From contig NC_133161.1 in assembly GCF_040802235.1 (NCBI RefSeq), positions 145,009,121 to 145,073,120 of the forward strand: DNA of 64,000 bases. The letters run 5' to 3'. Source of the DNA: Manis javanica (taxonomy: Eukaryota > Chordata > Mammalia > Pholidota > Manidae). The stretch's first letter is position 1. Each line of letters opens with the position of its first letter. A program made the translations under genes and the position numbers. Shown one piece after another: positions 59,601 through 64,000 of this stretch. The notes beneath the pieces are model-generated. The model was not told where the DNA came from. It was given only the letters and a program-made list of their open reading frames with translations, and did no database searches.

Positions 59601-61010
59601 AGCTTCATCAGATGCAAGTATATTTGCCAAAGGGGACAAGAGGGAATGGAAGGAGAGAATGGTTGCAGTAAGAGATACACATAGTAAAGGGGAGTCAATC
59701 CTGAGTTTTTGCTTTCCTTTAAATTATTCCTCTAAAACCTACAAGACAGAAGCCCTAGTTCTTATACTCACTGCGACGTATGCTGAGCATCACTAGTTGT
59801 AGTTATTTGTCTTAGAAAAAGAGGCTTTGTTAAAGCACATACAGCCACTACTTCGAGCTACTTTAATCTTCTTGAGGATGAAGACTTCTTTTTCAACCTT
59901 CCTTCAGAGTCCTGCCACATGACAACTTTCAGAAAGGCTGCTCCGTATCCACCCTGGAAATCTCTCAGATCCTACCCAATGTGAATAATTTTAATTGCTC
60001 TTAACCCAAGGGCGGAGGGCATCTCTACAAGTGTCAGTCTAAGATTTTACCCTGGGGAGTTAAGTTTCCACTGTCAGAGATAAGCAGATTCATATATTTG
60101 GGGTCTGAAACTACCAAGCAGACAAATGACACATCTTTTTTAAAAGGAATGACCACAGAGGAGGTATATGCCCTACCTCCTCTAGGTGGTATTTATCAAT
60201 CCAGAGCAGGAACCACTGCCTCCTAAAGAGAATGCTCGGTCAGATCTAATTATTTTGTAAAGTCTCCGTCACAAGAGGCCAACAAGAAGTCCACTTGATG
60301 CCATGGACAGAGTAGCTGCCAGCCGGGGGGTATAGCACGGTTTTGGTGTGCTTCACGTCATGGGATTAAGGTTACAGTCACAGAAAGCCCAGCCACACTT
60401 CAGCAACATTAGACCAGGTACTTTGTTTCTTATGGAAAAAAAAAAATCTTGGCATCCACCATTAAAAATATTTTCATGCCAAAGTATTATTCTTTAGAAT
60501 AATTTGCCTTCCAATTTGTTGATATCCAATAGTTTTTCAAGTTGAAAATGAGGAAGAAGCCTTTGCTGACAGAATTACCAACAACTCCCAACGCATTCCT
60601 CATTTACGCCTGGACTACTTACCTGATTTTTTTTAGTTGTAGTTGACACTGGGTCATTTATTTCTTATGACTATTTGTCTAATGGCGAAGAGAATGCTCT
60701 AATATATCAACCACTGCTATTCGTTAAAGATGAAGCCTCATTTTTTACTCTACAACTGCCCCTGACAAAATTAAAACCAAGGATTTAAGTAGCATCAAAT
60801 TCCAAAAGCTATGCTGTCAGGTGCATGTGTGCTTGTTGTATATGCTCAAATGTAAAAAAACACAAGGAGGAACAATACTACCTGTAATATGGGGGAAAGG
60901 CAATGAATAGAGATTCTTTTCTCTTAAAAAAAAATACCATTAATTTTTAACCTTAGATCCCATTACACTCATTCTGAATCAGCAGACACCAAAGTATGAA
61001 AGAGTCAAGA
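56610..61010. other. PHLDB1-ARCN1 spacer
   Basis: 4.4 kb between the PHLDB1 promoter and the predicted ARCN1 transcript end. No coding exon recognised. The only distinct structure seen is the inverted repeat at 59494-60062. Confidence 0.7.
59494..60062. repeat. 68-bp near-perfect inverted repeat (569-bp unit)
   Basis: Left arm 59494-59561 and right arm 59995-60062 are reverse complements with only two mismatches in 68 positions, separated by 433 bp. The outer dinucleotides read TA on both sides, as in Tc1/mariner-type insertions, so a non-autonomous DNA transposon with long terminal inverted repeats is possible. The loop shows no open frame of note. A transcribed long hairpin is an alternative. 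Confidence 0.75.
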
Positions 61011-61011
61011 G

Positions 61012-62887
61012 TCTAATATTCATTTTATAATACTCTTTATTTGATTAAAGAATTTGCCTTCTTTGTGTACACTGGAATGTTATATTCCCTATGTATTTTA
61101 CAGGGTTACAAAACGTCTCATTTTAAATATTACCCCAAAAAGCAACTTCAGGAAAAAAAGTTTTTGTGAAACTAAACCTGACTTTTAAAAAATCATATGG
61201 ACAAACAACTCTCAAAACTGGATTAATAAGATTCCTTGCCTACTTAACTACATGACAGATTTCTTGTCCCAGTCCCCATCCTCAAAAAAAAACCTCATGT
61301 GGAAACAAGCTAGAGATAAGGATTCTTCCCTGATGCAGTTAAGGGAAGGGAAAGGCCGGAAACTTCTTTGGCAAACAATTCCATCCATGGCCATTTGTGT
61401 ATGACTGCTCTGATTCATTCACGGACGCACTCTCTCTGCAGGAAGGGCCAGATGATGTTCTGAGTGGGAGTGGAACTCGCCAACCAGATGAAGGTGCAAG
61501 GGTCACCTAGTCATCTGTCTTCCCCCTGCTGGTGGCTGCAGCCCAGCAGCACCCCAACCAGCACCACTGAGCACAGTATTCAGTTAAAGCTGACACCAGA
61601 CTGGCTGAGTCATCTTCTCTGCTCAAAAGTAACGGATGAGATGGGGCTAAGAAACCACCACTACATGATGACGCTCAGTAGAAATGATGTAGGGGAGAAA
61701 AGGGAAGGACTTCAGGAGACAGCAACAGATAGGCTGGTGAAAATGTATTGGGCATGCCAGGCCTGGAATATGTATCAGCAACCCTTCCATACAAACATAA
61801 CCAGCTGCCTCTTGAAATGCTGAAAACCTGGTGGTAGGAATGAAGTGCCCTTTATAGTTCAGAGCCAACAGGACTGGCATAAAGACCTGCTGAACCCACA
61901 GCCTCCAAAATCATAACCTTGTCTCTGCTAGAAAGGAAAGGACTGATAACACAAAGAACAGCCAGAAAGAGGAAGGCGGTGAATTTGAGGAATGTGAATG
62001 GATTACAATGACCATGAGTTACTTTGTTTTAGTTGAAGTTACCAAAATGTGGAGATCTGGAAGCCTGGGCAGTGCCAGCATCAGACACGACTACCTCTGG
62101 AAGTGAAAGCCCTAAGTGGACATAACCATTCTCCTTCCAGACATCTTGAAGTGGGGGCTGTGCTCTCTGAAAGCTGCTTCTCAGCTGCCTTTCATATTGA
62201 CCCAAGTGGGACTCGCACAGGACTGCTCTGAACTGCAGGAACAGGACTTGAAGGAAAACAACTTGGCAAAGGAATGGAGCAATGAATGGATTTAAGAGAA
62301 GGAGTAAGACATCCTTACATTTAACTTCTAGACCCCGTGCCCTTAAGCAATTCACCTTTACAGTCCAAAGATCAAGAATGGACTGGATCAACTTCTTCCA
62401 GGAGTGACAAATACACTACTTCTATACAGACAACCCCGGGCTTGACTCAATGTATGGGAAGAAAAAAACGGAAGGTAAAGGAAAGGATATGACAGGCTAA
62501 ATCTTCTGCAGAGAAACCTTGTTAAAAACAAAGTATGAAATGTAACTCTACTGAGAGATTAAAATAATGGAGCAACTTAAACGAAGCAAAGAAGATGTTT
62601 AGCTGGGGCGTTCTCTGGAGAGCCTGCTTTCCTGTTGGCCAGTAAGATCTGCCAAAGAAATCAGCAGCCTTTCCCTTTATGTTTGTGTCATTTTTTTGCC
62701 AAAGAACGTCTCCATGACACTGAAACACTGAGGGTGAGGTGAGGGTCCTTGAGCGCAGAGAATCGTGCACTGTACCAGAAAGAAAGGGTCTCCAATGGCT
62801 TGTAGATTTGGAAAAAACTCTTCAGCCACTGTTGGCTTCTTCTTTATTAATTTGAAATTTTTCCTTTTCGGTTCCCTCTTCTTGGTA
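61012..62887 (-). other. ARCN1: ARCN1 3' untranslated region
   Basis: AT-rich DNA of about 1.9 kb between the ARCN1 stop and the predicted poly(A) signal, a length that fits the long 3' UTR I recall for the human transcript. Short open frames in it are not protein-like. Confidence 0.6.
61036..61041 (-). terminator. ARCN1: ARCN1 poly(A) signal AATAAA
   Basis: Canonical AATAAA on the minus strand, about 1.85 kb after the ARCN1 stop codon, followed by AT/T-rich DNA. Another AATAAA further on (near 60658-60663) could serve a longer form. Confidence 0.55.
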
Positions 62888-62977
62888 TTACAGGATTTCA
62901 TACTTATCCACTAGGAAAGTGGTCTCTGTGGAAAACCTTACAGGACTGTTGCCATCTACCAGGGTCACTTTGGTAAC
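62888..62977 (-). CDS. ARCN1: Archain 1 / coatomer subunit delta, last coding exon (partial gene)
   Basis: Encodes the end of delta-COP, a subunit of the COPI coat that drives Golgi-to-ER and intra-Golgi vesicle traffic. The minus strand reads 29 codons plus TAA: V-T-K-V-T-L-V-D-G-N, then S-P-V-R-F-S-T-E-T-T, ending F-L-V-D-K-Y-E-I-L. This is the end of the mu-homology domain as I know it from mammalian delta-COP. The acceptor is TTTTCTTAG just before 62977 and the exon starts in phase 0. The other exons lie beyond the right edge. PHLDB1 follows in the same direction, as in human. Confidence 0.93.
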   Translation of the reverse strand, partial: VTKVTLVDGNSPVRFSTETTFLVDKYEIL

Positions 62978-64000
62978 CTAAGAAAACAAAGCGTAAGGTA
63001 CAGGAGAGGTGAGTGTCCACAAGGTACTGACTAAAACCTCAGCACAGATCAAATTCCCTAAAAGCAGTATTAAAAACAACTAGGAAATACTTTAAAAAGT
63101 TCACAATAGTAGCTTACAGCATCACTCTTCCCCACAAACATGATTAACCTGCTTTCTACACAGAAAAGGTAACTGCTGGGAGATGTAGAGTGGTATCAAC
63201 ATCAAGTAAAAGGTCCAGAATGAGTAGCCACTGCCTGCATTCTGCCCTAACATCTATGAGGCTCGCAGACATTCTGTCAGGACCATCCATTAACATTTTA
63301 ACCCCAAATGCAATATTCTAACTCTTCATTATTTGTTTGATTTACTCTTCAAGTCTCACTAAGCTGCTCTGTCATACTTATTTTCTAGATATGACTGGGT
63401 CCTTCTAATGATATTTTGCTTTTTTTTTAGTAATAATAAACATCTAATTTAATGAATTACCTATAACAATAATGCCTGTAATGGTACGAACACAACACTT
63501 GAACCATTGATTCATATTTTCTAATGAGGTTTTGAGAAAGCAATTTATATTGTCCTGGTCTTCAAATGGTCCTAACAAGAAAATGTACTAATTTCTATTC
63601 AATTATATGCTTCCCCATCCTGATGGGGTTATGTCAGTAATTGAGAGGGGACGGAGAGAGGGAGGGGGAGGGGGAGCTGCTCTTTGGAATCATCCAACAG
63701 AGGAAACTGTAACTTTTCAAGCACTTATGGGAGAGACAGAGACCACACGAGAAGACAGTGCCCGAATACCAAGGAAATCAACAGAGAACATGACGATTTA
63801 AACTGGGTCCTTGCAATATAATCTCAAAAACTGGAAGAACTATGAGTTAAAAAATTAATGATCTAAAGGACCAGTCAACAAATTTCCACTGCTTTGCCTA
63901 CTTAAATGACATGGTTTAATTAACAGAATCGGCTCATGATTATCTGTATTAGTGAAGGGAAGCTGTGGGATGAATAATCCACAAATTGTATCCATTTGCA
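62978..64000 (-). other. ARCN1: ARCN1 last intron (part)
   Basis: No further ARCN1 exon was found here. A purine-rich stretch lies at 63640-63680 (GGGAGGGGGAGGGGGAG). Otherwise nothing recognised. Confidence 0.75.

Overview
The window is nuclear DNA from a placental mammal. Its genes are split by GT-AG introns, it has two CpG islands, many decayed MIR/L2/L1M elements and old LTR-retrovirus debris. The gene content and order identify it as the ARCN1 - PHLDB1 - TREH neighbourhood, which is on chromosome 11q23.3 in human, read here in the opposite orientation to the human chromosome. No primate Alu, rodent B1/B2 or other young lineage-specific SINE was recognised by eye, so the species is not pinned down. 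Gene identifications come from recognising the translated exons, not from a search.

Layout. (1) 1-7.4 kb is gene-free retroviral wreckage: two LTR-like segments in direct orientation around a polymerase/RNase H remnant, a twice-interrupted frame with a membrane-like segment, and a polymerase/integrase-like remnant on the opposite strand. (2) 7.54-12.83 kb, plus strand: all trehalase (TREH) exons except the first, 14 exons with an open frame and both glycosidase signatures intact. (3) 13.1-51.6 kb, minus strand: the complete coding part of PHLDB1 (LL5-alpha), modelled as 23 coding exons giving 1420 residues, with an FHA domain, coiled coils and a C-terminal PH domain. Further in-phase candidate cassette exons were found in its introns. 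TREH and PHLDB1 meet tail to tail, their poly(A) signals about 260 bp apart. (4) 53.7-56.5 kb: a strong CpG island that should be the main PHLDB1 promoter. A second, smaller CpG island at about 44.7-45.4 kb lies inside the gene, after the first three coding exons, and could drive a form without a complete FHA domain. (5) 56.6-61.0 kb: the spacer between PHLDB1 and ARCN1, which contains an unusually well-preserved 68-bp inverted repeat. (6) 61.0-64.0 kb, minus strand: the last exon, 3' UTR and part of the last intron of ARCN1 (delta-COP of the COPI coat).

The three genes do not form a pathway. TREH digests dietary trehalose at the brush border, PHLDB1 anchors microtubules at the cell cortex through phosphoinositide binding, and ARCN1 is a housekeeping coatomer subunit. 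The points most worth checking are the PHLDB1 cassette exons, the intragenic CpG island with nearby MEF2/TAAT and tandem GATA motifs, the inverted repeat, and the intact trehalase.
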